DNA from: Candidatus Epulonipiscium sp.
Lineage (GTDB): Bacteria > Bacillota > Clostridia > Lachnospirales > Defluviitaleaceae
Direction of reading: 5' to 3'
Length of the DNA stretch: 61,813 nucleotides
Assembly: GCA_012518815.1 (NCBI GenBank)
Contig: JAAYRK010000095.1
Coordinates: forward strand, 1 to 61,813
Shown: in pieces, positions 1 through 8,842 of the stretch
Layout: every line of letters starts with the position of its first letter
How positions within the stretch are numbered: the first letter of the stretch is position 1
Made by a program: the position numbers and the translations under genes
The notes under the pieces: model-generated
Told to the model about the DNA's origin: nothing
The model's input: the letters and a program-made list of their open reading frames with translations, nothing else
Database searches by the model: none

Positions 1-40
<40 letters not shown>

Positions 41-157
41 TAGTTTATCCTCGCCAGTTATCTGGCTAATCACTCAATCTTGAATTGATTGGGTTATGGT
101 TATGCTGTTTAATTTTCAAGGATCAAAAGCATATAGCTTTTTTTACCGACAAAATAT
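41..157 (-). other. rRNA operon leader
   Basis: This stretch lies between the inferred rrn transcription start (near 151) and the 16S 5' end. It holds a conserved-looking leader block (reverse complement GATCCTTGAAAATTAAACAG at about 105-124), of the kind found in front of 16S genes of Clostridia, and short inverted repeats that could pair around the 16S for RNase III processing. No coding potential is seen. Confidence 0.6.
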
Positions 158-186
158 ATAATATCATCTAAAATTTAATTTGTCAA
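158..186 (-). promoter_or_regulatory. rrn promoter, proximal
   Basis: On the minus strand there is a perfect -35 TTGACA (186-181), a 17-base spacer and -10 TATTAT (163-158), pointing at the 16S gene. The near-consensus boxes and position make it the proximal rrn promoter. Confidence 0.8.
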
Positions 187-249
187 CTAATATTAAAATC
201 CATTTTATTACAGTGAAGTTCCTTAAAAAATTTGTTGTATATTAAAATA

Positions 250-277
250 ATGATAATATTTATATAGAAAAAGTCAA
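250..277 (-). promoter_or_regulatory. rrn promoter, distal (tandem)
   Basis: A second minus-strand promoter-like pair, TTGACT (277-272), 16 bases, TATCAT (255-250), lies about 90 bp upstream of the proximal promoter. Tandem promoters are usual for rRNA operons. It is weaker than the proximal one. Confidence 0.5.
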
Positions 278-363
278 AACAAATTATTTCGACAACCTTT
301 TTAAAATTACTAATTCTTTCTAACTATATTCATTAATTATCATTTCTTATCCGAATACTTTTA

Positions 364-372
364 TGTTATAAT
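364..372 (+). promoter_or_regulatory. extended -10 promoter element
   Basis: TGTTATAAT (364-372) is an extended -10 element about 35 bp upstream of the start codon at 407. No good -35 is seen, as is usual for extended -10 promoters. Confidence 0.45.
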
Positions 373-406
373 ATATTTAAGGAAATCTTGTAAAAGGAGT
401 GAACTT

Positions 407-820
407 ATGCCTGATTTAAGAAATACTATTACTGATGAATTTCAATATACTGTAGAAAGCCTTTTATTTAGAAATAAAAGTATATTAGATCAAATTACTA
501 AGTATCAGGATTCATGTGCCAGGGTAAACCGCACTATTGCAAAATCCGCTACTCACTGCGGCTGCATTCGTATTAATACCGACAAACAAAAGTATCCTGA
601 TGATGATTCTGAGACATCTTTAGAGGAATTAAAGTATCTTATGGATGATCACATTAATGGAGAACTTTGTGATAGTTGTCGTGATTTACTTGAGAAAGAG
701 ATAGGAAGAAACTTATTTTATCTTGCTTCCATATGTAACACTTTAGATTTGAACTTATATGATATTATTATTAAAGAATTAGAACGTGTGAAAATTTTAG
801 GAAACTTTACTTTAAGATAA
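407..820 (+). CDS. MazG-like / DUF1573-associated small protein
   Basis: A 137-residue soluble protein starting with ATG behind AAAGGAG. From memory it resembles clostridial proteins annotated as DUF1573-containing or nucleotide pyrophosphohydrolase (MazG-like): a helical N-terminus, a central CGC (about residues 51-53) and a later CDSC pair (about 88-91) that could bind a metal, then a C-terminal helix. The usual acidic MazG EExxE motif is not clear, so enzymatic activity is not claimed. It stands alone between the divergent rRNA operon and radA, has its own extended -10 promoter and ends in a bidirectional terminator. Family assignment is from recalled similarity only. Confidence 0.55.
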   Translation: MPDLRNTITDEFQYTVESLLFRNKSILDQITKYQDSCARVNRTIAKSATHCGCIRINTDKQKYPDDDSETSLEELKYLMDDHINGELCDSCRDLLEKEIGRNLFYLASICNTLDLNLYDIIIKELERVKILGNFTLR

Positions 821-860
821 TTTCACAAAAGAATAAAAGAAAATTTAAATTAAAATAATA

Positions 861-884
861 AAGAACTAACCTCGGTTAGTTCTT
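861..884. terminator. bidirectional terminator
   Basis: A perfect 10-bp stem (AAGAACTAAC / GTTAGTTCTT) with loop CTCG, flanked by A-rich and T-rich sequence. It ends both the rightward gene at 407-820 and leftward radA, whose stop codon lies inside the right arm. Confidence 0.85.
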
Positions 885-2240
885 TATTATTATTTCTAGT
901 GCCTCATTAATATTTTCTACTCCATATACATTTATACCGTCTATTTTTTTTATATTCTTTAAATTAGCTTTAGGTATTACACAGCTTTTAAAGCCCATCT
1001 TTGCACATTCTGCTACTCTTTTTTCTGCCATATTTATTCCTCTAATTTCTCCTGTAAGCCCTACTTCTCCAAATACTACCATATAGGGGTCTATTATTTT
1101 GTCTTTAAAGCTTGACGCTATTGCTGCTGCCACTCCTAAATCAAGAGCTGGTTCAGTTATTTTTATTCCTCCAGCTAAATTAACATAACTATCATAACTT
1201 ATTAACTGCATTCCTACTCGTTTTTCTAACACTGCCATAAGCATAACTACTCTATTATAATCTATACCTGTTGCAGTTCTTCTTGGCATCCCAAAATTAG
1301 TAAAGCTAACTAATGCTTGAACCTCCACTAGCAAAGGCCTGGTACCTTCCATACTACAAGAAACCACAGAACCAGGTATATTTACTGGTCTGCCCGACAA
1401 CATTAATTCGGAGGGGTTTTCTACTTCAATAAGACCTTTATCTTGCATTTCAAAAACTCCAATTTCATTTGTAGAACCAAAACGGTTTTTAACAGCTCTT
1501 AAAATACGGTAAGTTGCATGTCTTTCACCTTCAAAATATAGTACCGTATCTACCATATGCTCCAAAACTTTAGGCCCTGCAATTGCTCCCTCTTTTGTAA
1601 CATGACCAACAATTATTATGGATATATTGTGTCCTTTTGAAATCCTCATTAAGGTAGAAGTAGCTTCTCTTACCTGACTGACACTACCAGGGGCAGAGGA
1701 TATTTCTTCTTTGAAAACTGTCTGGATAGAGTCCATTATAACTATATCTGGAGTTTCCTTCATTATAACTTCTTCAACTAAATCAATGTTTGTCTCTGAT
1801 AAGATAAATAATTTATCTGTAGCTACACCTAGCCTGTCTGCCCTCATTTTAATCTGTTTAATGGATTCTTCACCAGAGACATATAATATTTTGTGGCCGC
1901 TTTTACCAATATGACTGCATATTTGTAAAAGCAGAGTTGACTTACCTATACCAGGGTCTCCTCCTACTAAAACCAAGGAACCTTTTACTATTCCTCCACC
2001 AAGTACTCTATCCAATTCCTTGCTCCCTGTAAGGATCCTTTGTTCTTCGTCTGTACCGATATCTTTTAGGACAACTGGATTAATATTAATTTCTTTATCT
2101 AATAGGCTAGAAGATTTTTTGGATGTAGTTATTTCTTCTACAAAAGTACTCCATCCATTACAAGCTGGACATTTTCCCAACCATTTAGCTGATTCGTATC
2201 CACACTCTTGACATACGAATATATTTTTTGTTTTTGCCAT
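876..2240 (-). CDS. radA: DNA repair protein RadA
   Basis: RadA is a RecA-related ATPase that helps process recombination intermediates and drives branch migration in the cytoplasm. The 454-residue protein has the full family architecture: an N-terminal C4 zinc finger (Cys 10, 13, 24, 27), a RecA-type Walker A (GGDPGIGKST, about residue 93), the RadA-specific KNRFG motif near residue 250 and a C-terminal Lon-like domain. The ATG at 2240 is chosen because AAGGAAG precedes it and the protein then begins MAKTKN as in homologues; an ATG 30 bases upstream lies in a hairpin. It follows the conserved gene at 2298-2708 and clpC, as in related Clostridia. Confidence 0.95.
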   Translation of the reverse strand: MAKTKNIFVCQECGYESAKWLGKCPACNGWSTFVEEITTSKKSSSLLDKEININPVVLKDIGTDEEQRILTGSKELDRVLGGGIVKGSLVLVGGDPGIGKSTLLLQICSHIGKSGHKILYVSGEESIKQIKMRADRLGVATDKLFILSETNIDLVEEVIMKETPDIVIMDSIQTVFKEEISSAPGSVSQVREATSTLMRISKGHNISIIIVGHVTKEGAIAGPKVLEHMVDTVLYFEGERHATYRILRAVKNRFGSTNEIGVFEMQDKGLIEVENPSELMLSGRPVNIPGSVVSCSMEGTRPLLVEVQALVSFTNFGMPRRTATGIDYNRVVMLMAVLEKRVGMQLISYDSYVNLAGGIKITEPALDLGVAAAIASSFKDKIIDPYMVVFGEVGLTGEIRGINMAEKRVAECAKMGFKSCVIPKANLKNIKKIDGINVYGVENINEALEIIIKN

Positions 2241-2261
2241 ACTATCTTCCTTTTTATCATT

Positions 2262-2289
2262 AAAGCACATCTAATATTAGATGTGCTTT
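2262..2289 (-). terminator. 28-bp perfect palindrome (weak terminator or attenuating hairpin)
   Basis: AAAGCACATCTAAT is followed directly by its exact reverse complement. It sits between the gene at 2298 and radA on the minus strand. The T-tract after it is poor, so it may only partly terminate and so lower radA expression relative to upstream transcription. Confidence 0.5.
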
Positions 2290-2297
2290 ATATTTTA

Positions 2298-2708
2298 TCA
2301 TATCTTTTCAATCTTAACCTTTTGCTCTCCGCTAGTAAAATCTATACTGAATGTTACTTTACCAGCTAAACTTGCTTTAACTTTACCTACTTGGACATTT
2401 TCAATAAAAATTTTATACTCTTTTTCAGGTTCTAACTCCATAGTAATCTGAGAAGTATTTTCCCCTGTTACAGAAAAAGAAACACTTTTTTCATCCATAG
2501 TAAAGTTATGCACTGCTGTACCGGGAACTGACTCATATAGGAGTATTCCGTTTTTTTCTAGCTTCGTAATTTTATTATATGTCTTAACTTTATACAAATC
2601 ACCGTCTACTTCAAAGTCTATTATCTTTTTTTTGGTATCCATTAAATAGTTCCCGAAGCTTAAGCTATTATCATTTTCCAATCGTATTAACTCTTCAACG
2701 ACTGCCAC
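2298..2708 (-). CDS. conserved protein of the 'endosialidase' annotation family
   Basis: A 136-residue protein without signal peptide or membrane segment, rich in predicted beta strands. It matches, from memory, a family common in Lachnospirales genomes under the automatic label endosialidase, with features such as SFGNYLMDTKKK, KVKTYNKITKLEKNG and YESVPGTAV. There is no sequence support for sialidase activity and the label is probably historical. The GTG start at 2708 is used because AGGGGG lies 8 bases upstream. The gene lies between clpC and radA on the same strand, a neighbourhood that appears conserved. Function unknown. Confidence 0.6.
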   Translation of the reverse strand: MAVVEELIRLENDNSLSFGNYLMDTKKKIIDFEVDGDLYKVKTYNKITKLEKNGILLYESVPGTAVHNFTMDEKSVSFSVTGENTSQITMELEPEKEYKIFIENVQVGKVKASLAGKVTFSIDFTSGEQKVKIEKI

Positions 2709-2822
2709 ATTGGTAACCCCCTAGACTATATTTGTTTACTTAATTATACTCTATTTTATCCATGAATTCCATTGTAAAATAGTTTTTTTAAAAATTTTGT
2801 CATATTTTCTCTTAACTTATGC

Positions 2823-5267
2823 TTATTTAATAAATCTTAACCGATCTTCCTCCATGTCAATCTTAACATGATCTCCTTCTTTAATATTACCATCTAAAAT
2901 TTCTTCTGCCATTTTATCTTCTATTTTAGATTGAATAGCTCTTCTAAGAGGTCTTGCCCCATATGCTTGATCGAAACCTTCTTTGGCTAAATAATCTTTT
3001 GCACTTTCTGAAATTTCTATTGTTATACCCATGTTTTCTTTAATTCTTTTTGCTAATTGTTCAACCATAATGCTAACAATTTCCTTAATGTGCTCCTTGT
3101 TAAGCGGATGGAATACAATCATTTCATCAATCCTATTTAAAAATTCAGGTCTAAATAGTCTTTTTACTTCATCCATAACATTTTTCTTCATATCATCATA
3201 ATTTCTTGCTTCGCTATCTGCAGATGCAAAACCTAATCTCTTTGGTTCAACAATGTTTCTTGCACCTATATTAGAAGTCATTATCACAACAGTATTCTTA
3301 AAATCTACTCTTCTTCCTTGAGAATCTGTAATATGTCCGTCATCTAATACTTGAAGAAGGATATTAAACACATCAGGATGAGCTTTTTCAACTTCGTCGA
3401 AAAGTATAACAGAATAAGGTTTCCTTCTTATTTTTTCGCTTAACTGCCCTCCTTCATCATAACCAACGTATCCAGGAGGTGAACCAATTAACTTCGAAAC
3501 ACTATGCTTTTCCATATATTCGGACATATCAATTCTTACCATTGCGTCATCATCGCCAAAAAGAGCTTCTGCTAAAGCTTTTGTAAGTTCTGTTTTCCCA
3601 ACTCCTGTTGGACCTAAGAATAAGAAAGAACCAATAGGTCTTTTTGGATCCTTTAATCCTACTCTGCCTCTTCTTATAGCTTTTGAAACAGCTTTAACTG
3701 CTTCTTCTTGTCCAATAACCCTTTTATGAAGAATTTCTTCGAGTTTCCTTAATCTTTCGCTTTCTTCTTCAGCTAACTTTCTAACTGGAATTCCTGTCCA
3801 ACTAGCTACTATATCAGCAATTTCTTCTTCTGTAACCTCTTGTTTAGCCTTAGAATAAGCATCTTTCCAATCACTTTTTTCTTGTTCTAATTTCTTTTTA
3901 ATTTCATCTTGCTTCTTTTTAATTTCTCCTGCTTTTTCAAATTCTTCAGTTTTAATTGCAGATTCCTTTTCTTTTTCTAACTCTTCTAGTTTTTCTTCTA
4001 GTTCTTTAACATTAGGTGGTGCTGTATATAAACGCAGCCTAATCTTAGAAGCAGCTTCGTCAATTAAATCAATAGCTTTATCTGGTAAAAACCTATCAGT
4101 AATATATCTGCTAGATAACTTAACTGCTGCTATAATTGATTCATCTGTAATATGAACTTGGTGATGTGCTTCATATTTATCCCTTAAGCCTTTTAAAATT
4201 TCTATAGTTTCTTCTTCTGTAGGCTCTTCAACCTTAACAGGTTGGAAACGTCTTTCAAGTGCTGCATCCTTTTCAATGTATTTGCGGTATTCATCTAATG
4301 TGGTTGCACCTATAACTTGAATTTCTCCTCTTGCCAATGAAGGTTTTAGGATATTAGAAGCATCTATTGCACCTTCAGCAGCACCTGCTCCTATAATAGT
4401 ATGAAGTTCATCAATAAAAAGTATTACATTACTAGAAGCACGAATTTCATCTAATGCTTTTTTGATTCTTTCTTCAAATTCCCCTCTATATTTAGAACCT
4501 GCAATCATAGCAGATAAATCTAAAGATACAACTCTTTTATTTTTAATAATTTCTGGAACATTTCCTTCTACTATTTTTTGTGCTAATCCTTCTGCAATAG
4601 CAGTTTTACCTACTCCTGGTTCTCCTACTAAACAAGGATTGTTTTTTGTTCTTCTACTTAATACTTGAATAACTCTTTCAATTTCTTTATCTCTTCCAAT
4701 TATAGGGTCAAATTTTTGTTCAGTAGCCATAGCTGTTAAATCACGGCTAAATTGGTCTAAGGTAGGTGTATCACTATTACTAACTTTTGATGCTACTTTG
4801 TTATTAATAGTAATGCCTCCTTGTCCTTTATTAGATTCTCCTAACATTGCCATTATATCATCATAAATATTTTGAGGATTAATTCCCATACTTATAAGTA
4901 ATTTTACTGCAATAGAGTCTTGCTCTCTTAAAAGAGCTAAAAGTAAATGTTCGGTACCAATATAACCTGTACCCATCTTTAATGCTTCCCTAAAGCTCAT
5001 TTCCAAAATCCTTTTAGCTCTAGGAGTAAAATCTTGGGGTTCTGCTATTGATATATCCCCACTACCAATTACAGCTTTTAGTTTATTAATAATATCTTCT
5101 TCAGATACCCCTTGATTTTTTAATGCTTTTGCTGCAACACTTTCTTCAACTCTAATTAAGCCTAAAAGTATATGCTCAGTACCTACATATCCATGCCCTA
5201 ATTGTGCAGCTACCTGTTGAGAGGCTTGAAGAGCTTCTTGTGCCCGTTTTGTAAATTTCCCCATCAT
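2823..5267 (-). CDS. clpC: ATP-dependent Clp protease ATPase subunit ClpC
   Basis: ClpC unfolds proteins, including those marked by arginine phosphorylation, and feeds them to ClpP. The 814-residue protein has two N-terminal Clp-N repeats (about 1-145), a first AAA+ module with Walker [10 protein letters not shown], a middle coiled-coil/UVR segment (about 420-460, Lys/Glu rich), a second AAA+ module with GPTGVGKTE and a C-terminal D2-small domain. AAAGGAGG lies 8 bases before the first of two consecutive ATG codons. It is the last gene of mcsA-mcsB-clpC, 18 bp after mcsB. No CtsR-type heptad operator was found upstream of the operon. Confidence 0.97.
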   Translation of the reverse strand: MMGKFTKRAQEALQASQQVAAQLGHGYVGTEHILLGLIRVEESVAAKALKNQGVSEEDIINKLKAVIGSGDISIAEPQDFTPRAKRILEMSFREALKMGTGYIGTEHLLLALLREQDSIAVKLLISMGINPQNIYDDIMAMLGESNKGQGGITINNKVASKVSNSDTPTLDQFSRDLTAMATEQKFDPIIGRDKEIERVIQVLSRRTKNNPCLVGEPGVGKTAIAEGLAQKIVEGNVPEIIKNKRVVSLDLSAMIAGSKYRGEFEERIKKALDEIRASSNVILFIDELHTIIGAGAAEGAIDASNILKPSLARGEIQVIGATTLDEYRKYIEKDAALERRFQPVKVEEPTEEETIEILKGLRDKYEAHHQVHITDESIIAAVKLSSRYITDRFLPDKAIDLIDEAASKIRLRLYTAPPNVKELEEKLEELEKEKESAIKTEEFEKAGEIKKKQDEIKKKLEQEKSDWKDAYSKAKQEVTEEEIADIVASWTGIPVRKLAEEESERLRKLEEILHKRVIGQEEAVKAVSKAIRRGRVGLKDPKRPIGSFLFLGPTGVGKTELTKALAEALFGDDDAMVRIDMSEYMEKHSVSKLIGSPPGYVGYDEGGQLSEKIRRKPYSVILFDEVEKAHPDVFNILLQVLDDGHITDSQGRRVDFKNTVVIMTSNIGARNIVEPKRLGFASADSEARNYDDMKKNVMDEVKRLFRPEFLNRIDEMIVFHPLNKEHIKEIVSIMVEQLAKRIKENMGITIEISESAKDYLAKEGFDQAYGARPLRRAIQSKIEDKMAEEILDGNIKEGDHVKIDMEEDRLRFIK

Positions 5268-5285
5268 AATACATTCCTCCTTTTA

Positions 5286-6317
5286 TCATATGTAGTTAAA
5301 CTGTTCTCTAATAAAAGAAGCTCGCTTTTCATCTATTTCTTGGTTGTTTAAATCCAAACCTATCTTTTTTTGTAAATTTCCAGGTTGGATATTCATTACT
5401 AATCCATATATATTAATTTTTGCTTTTGGTTCATTAAGGATTCCCATTTCATAACCCATTTTTATATCTGATAAATAAGTCATAGCTTCTTTAGTAGTTA
5501 AGACTTTTGCATATTTTATAATCCCGTAAGACCTATAAATCTTATCTACAAATTCTATTTTTCTATCTTTTAAAATTCTTTCTCTAATAGTTTTTTCTTG
5601 TTCTACAATTTGCATAGTCACAGTATCTAAGTTATCAATTATTTCACTTTCAGACTGTCCTAAAGTTATTTGATTAGAAATTTGATAATAGCTTCCTTCA
5701 GCTTTTGTGCCTTCACCATATAAACCTCTTACTGTAAAGCCCAGTTTCCCTATGGCCTGAAGTATATTTTGAAGCTGACCAGACCATTCTAAGGCCGGAA
5801 GATGAAGCATATATGATGCTCTCATGCCCGTTCCTACATTAGTCGGGCAAGAAGTTAAATAACCTAAAGCTTCATCAAAAGCATATTCTATGGATTCTTC
5901 TAAGACATTATCAATCTTATCGGCTAAATCCCAAGCTTTGTATAAATTCATTCCTGCTGCCATAGATTGAATTCTAAGATGGTCTTCTTCATTAACCATT
6001 ATACTTATAGATTCATCATTTCTAACCAAAACACCACAAGGAGATGTCTTTCTGACTAACTCAGGACTTATAACATGGCTTTCCATCATAGCTCTCTTAT
6101 TTACAAGCTTATTATTAAAAACTGACATATATTCAAATTCTCTAGATAAAACAGTATTTCCTTCTAGAAGTATTTTTTTTGTTTCTTCTATCATTTTTTC
6201 AGCTTGAGGTAAAGACAATTTTACAGAGAAAGGATATTTTTTGTAGTTTCTTGCTAAGCGGATTCTACTAGAAACTACAATATCAGTATCTAAACTATCT
6301 TCATACCATTTTTTCAT
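5286..6317 (-). CDS. mcsB: protein-arginine kinase McsB
   Basis: McsB phosphorylates arginine residues of damaged or regulatory proteins and thereby targets them to ClpCP. It belongs to the phosphagen kinase fold. Characteristic segments are SSRIRLARN near the N-terminus, CPTNVGTGMRAS in the middle and GLYGEGTKAEGSYYQISNQ. The start at 6317 (MKKWYEDS) has a strong GGGGGG leader and overlaps the end of mcsA by 17 bp, suggesting translational coupling; a longer reading would enter mcsA and lack homology. The length of 343 residues is normal for the family. Confidence 0.95.
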   Translation of the reverse strand: MKKWYEDSLDTDIVVSSRIRLARNYKKYPFSVKLSLPQAEKMIEETKKILLEGNTVLSREFEYMSVFNNKLVNKRAMMESHVISPELVRKTSPCGVLVRNDESISIMVNEEDHLRIQSMAAGMNLYKAWDLADKIDNVLEESIEYAFDEALGYLTSCPTNVGTGMRASYMLHLPALEWSGQLQNILQAIGKLGFTVRGLYGEGTKAEGSYYQISNQITLGQSESEIIDNLDTVTMQIVEQEKTIRERILKDRKIEFVDKIYRSYGIIKYAKVLTTKEAMTYLSDIKMGYEMGILNEPKAKINIYGLVMNIQPGNLQKKIGLDLNNQEIDEKRASFIREQFNYI

Positions 6318-6831
6318 TTTCTCCCCCCTGTTCCATGCTACGAATTCTATCTCTAAGCTGAGCTGCTCTTTCAAACTCCTCCAATCTTATTGCTTCCTTT
6401 AATTCTTTCTTAAGCTGCTCTAATTCTCTTTTAAATTTCAATTCATCAGCAGCACTGCTAGGAAGCTTTCCTATATGTTCATTTATTCCATGTATGTTTT
6501 TTATTATAGGCATAAGCCGGCTTTTAAAAGCAGTATAACACTCTGAACAGCCAAAACGACCTATCTTGGAAAACTCATCATAGGTCATCTTGCAAGAGGG
6601 ACATTGCAATAGTGCTGTTTTGTCAGTAGCTCCTTTTGAAGGAGACTTGCCCATTAAAGGCATATCTAATAAGCCCGTTAAAAAATCCTGGAAAGAAATC
6701 GGGGTATTAAAATGTATAGATTCTGTTTCTTTTGCACATTGTTCGCATAAATAGTGCTCTACTTTTTCACCGTTATTTATATGTGTAACATGTACAGATG
6801 CAGTATTTTTTTTACAACGTTCACATAACAT
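6301..6831 (-). CDS. mcsA: McsA, activator of the McsB kinase
   Basis: McsA binds zinc and activates the McsB arginine kinase. The 176-residue protein carries two CxxC zinc-binding pairs near the N-terminus (CERC, CEQC), a second set (CPSC, CSEC around 75-97) and a C-terminal UVR motif (about 138-172, REL..LKKEL..AI..EEFE.AAQLRDRI), as expected. It is the first gene of the mcsA-mcsB-clpC operon. In Bacillus and many Clostridia ctsR precedes it, but here the upstream neighbours are unrelated zinc-ribbon genes. Confidence 0.93.
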   Translation of the reverse strand: MLCERCKKNTASVHVTHINNGEKVEHYLCEQCAKETESIHFNTPISFQDFLTGLLDMPLMGKSPSKGATDKTALLQCPSCKMTYDEFSKIGRFGCSECYTAFKSRLMPIIKNIHGINEHIGKLPSSAADELKFKRELEQLKKELKEAIRLEEFERAAQLRDRIRSMEQGGENEKMV

Positions 6832-6932
6832 ATTATCCCCCTTTTCTTAATGATATCCTTTATCTAGTATAGATTTTACATCTTAGCTATATATATTATT
6901 CATAATTATAATATTATCTATATAGTTTTTTA

Positions 6933-6957
6933 GTAAAAAACAAGACCTTGAAGGTCT
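6933..6957 (-). terminator. rho-independent terminator
   Basis: On the minus strand, AGACCTTCAAGGTCT followed by TGTTTTTT just after the zinc-ribbon gene ending at 6971. It separates that gene pair from the mcsA operon, which therefore needs its own promoter in about 6832-6932; no clear -35/-10 pair was found there. Confidence 0.75.
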
Positions 6958-6970
6958 ATTATAATAGAAA

Positions 6971-7453
6971 TTAAAATAATTGTCCGCAAGAAATGCATTT
7001 TTTTGCCTCAGGATTATTTCCTGTTTGACAATTGGAACAAAACTTTAATAGCAAATAACCGTCCTTTCCAAGTTCAGGTTCAGGTACTGGCTCATCTACA
7101 ACAGTGTTATCTATAGTAGTTTCCTCTAAATCATAAGCAGCAATATCATTATTTTCTATATCTTTGTTATCTGTTTCCTTTAAATAATTAGATTTATTTT
7201 TTAGCTTATTTACTATTTTAATTTGCTTTTTTATTTGATTACAAATATTATCAATTTCATTAATTTGGTTTCTTTTACCCACATGAATATTATATGAAAT
7301 CTTACCTAATTCCTCATATAATTTACTAAGCTTTTTTGATTCATTATGAAATTGCTTCTTTAATTTAATATTGTCAATACCGTCTTTTGTCTTCTTACCA
7401 ATGAAAAGAGTCGCATTTTCCATGTTTTTAACTATTTCTTTAATATAACTCAT
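6971..7453 (-). CDS. coiled-coil protein with C-terminal zinc ribbon
   Basis: A 160-residue soluble protein of unknown function. The N-terminal half is Lys/Glu-rich and predicted coiled coil, with KKLSKLYEELGKISYNIH. An acidic linker follows, then a C-terminal zinc ribbon (CSNCQTGNNPEAKKCISCG). ATG 7453 is preferred because AAAGGAG lies just upstream; an upstream in-frame extension overlaps the preceding gene. It follows 11 bp after a similar gene (7465-7971), and the two look like divergent duplicates. Zinc ribbons of this kind occur in many bacterial proteins and do not give a function. Confidence 0.6.
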   Translation of the reverse strand: MSYIKEIVKNMENATLFIGKKTKDGIDNIKLKKQFHNESKKLSKLYEELGKISYNIHVGKRNQINEIDNICNQIKKQIKIVNKLKNKSNYLKETDNKDIENNDIAAYDLEETTIDNTVVDEPVPEPELGKDGYLLLKFCSNCQTGNNPEAKKCISCGQLF

Positions 7454-7464
7454 AGCTTTCTCCT

Positions 7465-7971
7465 TTATAATAGTGTTCTGCCGCATGATAAACAAAACTT
7501 ATCTTCTATTTGATTTTCTGCCTTACAATTAGGGCATATTTTTATTTCAAGTTCAGGAATACCTTCTTCTTTTTCGTTAACCAGTGTTGAAGCTTTTTGC
7601 TCTTCTTTTGTTTCACCAGTCATAGCTGAACCACATTTAGGACAAAATTTAGCTTTATTATCAACTTCTTTTCCACATTGAATGCAAACTCTAACCTTCT
7701 TAATTTCTTCCATTTTCTTTTGGAGTTCTTCAATTTTTTCTTCAACTTCTTTTATTTCAAGATACTTTTCGTCAAAAAACTTGCCTAATGAACCTCCATA
7801 TTGATAAATCTCATGAACTTTTTTGCCTATTTCGTAGTAAAGTTTTTTTAAATTATCTTGTTCTTTTCCAAGATCTACATTAATCTTTGTTGTTTGATAC
7901 AATTCTCCTGTCCCATCTTTTACAGTTTTTACGGCTTTAGCTAACTTACTTCTCCAATCATCAAGAGGCAT
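7465..7971 (-). CDS. coiled-coil protein with two zinc ribbons
   Basis: A 168-residue soluble protein. Residues 1-95 form a charged coiled coil with NLKKLYYEIGKKVHEIY, which aligns with the equivalent segment of the next gene. Two zinc ribbons follow (CIQCGKEVDNKAKFCPKCG at about 97-115 and CPNCKAENQIEDKFCLSCG near the C-terminus). It starts with ATG behind AAGGTGAAAAG. It is first in a two-gene unit ending in the terminator at 6933-6957. No family function is recognised. Confidence 0.65.
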   Translation of the reverse strand: MPLDDWRSKLAKAVKTVKDGTGELYQTTKINVDLGKEQDNLKKLYYEIGKKVHEIYQYGGSLGKFFDEKYLEIKEVEEKIEELQKKMEEIKKVRVCIQCGKEVDNKAKFCPKCGSAMTGETKEEQKASTLVNEKEEGIPELEIKICPNCKAENQIEDKFCLSCGRTLL

Positions 7972-8144
7972 CTTTTCACCTTCTTATATTTATATATTTT
8001 ATTACTATTCTAGCACATTGTTAAATGATGGTAAATAGTTAGTAACACAGATTTCATTCTCAATTAATATTTATTATTAATTATATTATATCATAATAAC
8101 TCGATATTGCAATATTGCATAATTAATTTATGAAGAAACATAAT

Positions 8145-8177
8145 AAAAACCATATTACATAATGTAATACGGTTTTT
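8145..8177. terminator. terminator of the CotF-like gene
   Basis: AAAAACCATATTACAT and ATGTAATACGGTTTTT form a 16-bp stem with one mismatch. It lies just downstream of the leftward gene ending at 8200 and works best in that direction. The rest of 7972-8199 holds only AT-rich sequence and the small ATTGCAATATTGCAT repeat near 8106. Confidence 0.75.
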
Positions 8178-8199
8178 ATTTAAAAAAGTTTATTTGTTT

Positions 8200-8694
8200 T
8201 TATTGTGGAGTATACATTCCATGCTGATACATATAGTTAAAAATCCCTTCTCCATGCTCTTGTTCTTCTTTTTCAATATGATTTAATACTTGACGGATAC
8301 TAGGATCTTTAAACTCAAAAACAGCAGTATTATATGTTCCTGCCACATACTTTTCAGTCATGAGCATATGTTGACAAAGGACTGCATCTTCTTGATTGTA
8401 ATTTTGACTTTGGCTGCCAGACTGATTGTTACTTTGCCCCATAGTCATACTTTGACTGCTTTGTCCCCCTTGTTGGCTCTGAGACGAAGACATTTGAGGT
8501 ACTTGTCCATTTAGAATTTGGTTAATTGTATTTAAATGTTCTTGTTCTTTTGATGCATAATTATTAAATAATTGTTTTAGTTGGGGATCTTTAGCCTGGT
8601 TAGCATATTCCTTGTACTGTTTAATACATACTTCTTCATGGCTTTTTTGATCTTCTAAAAGCATTCTTTCTTTTTGTGTTAATTGAACCGTCAA
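8200..8694 (-). CDS. spore coat protein, CotF/ferritin-like
   Basis: A 164-residue protein of the spore coat CotF family with a ferritin-like fold. Two helical halves carry the E..KSHEEVCIKQY, KEQEHLNTI and EKEEQEHGEGIFNYM patterns and are separated by a Gln/Ser-rich linker (about residues 70-100). The C-terminus YMYQHGMYTPQ is typical of coat proteins. Translation starts at TTG (8694), 8 bases after AGGAGG; no ATG is available in frame. It is monocistronic with its own terminator. CotF-type proteins are structural components of the spore coat, which indicates an endospore former. The fold and family are well supported; the exact coat layer is not. Confidence 0.85.
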   Translation of the reverse strand: MTVQLTQKERMLLEDQKSHEEVCIKQYKEYANQAKDPQLKQLFNNYASKEQEHLNTINQILNGQVPQMSSSQSQQGGQSSQSMTMGQSNNQSGSQSQNYNQEDAVLCQHMLMTEKYVAGTYNTAVFEFKDPSIRQVLNHIEKEEQEHGEGIFNYMYQHGMYTPQ

Positions 8695-8842
8695 ATCAAA
8701 CGCCTCCTATTATAATATTTGCCCTTTTTATTATCTCCATAAAAGTATTAATTATGTAAGCAAAATTAAAATCCCTTATTTAATCACGGATACATCCCCC
8801 CTATGAATATATATATTATATATTCAAAAAGGAGGAAATTAT

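Noticed and set aside
6832-6932. CtsR-type operator upstream of mcsA
   Set aside because: No tandem GGTCAAA or AGTCAAA heptads on either strand.
8097-8125. ATTGCAATATTGCAT repeat as a CRISPR or iteron
   Set aside because: Only two short imperfect copies in a very AT-rich gap; no spacer structure and no cas or rep genes.
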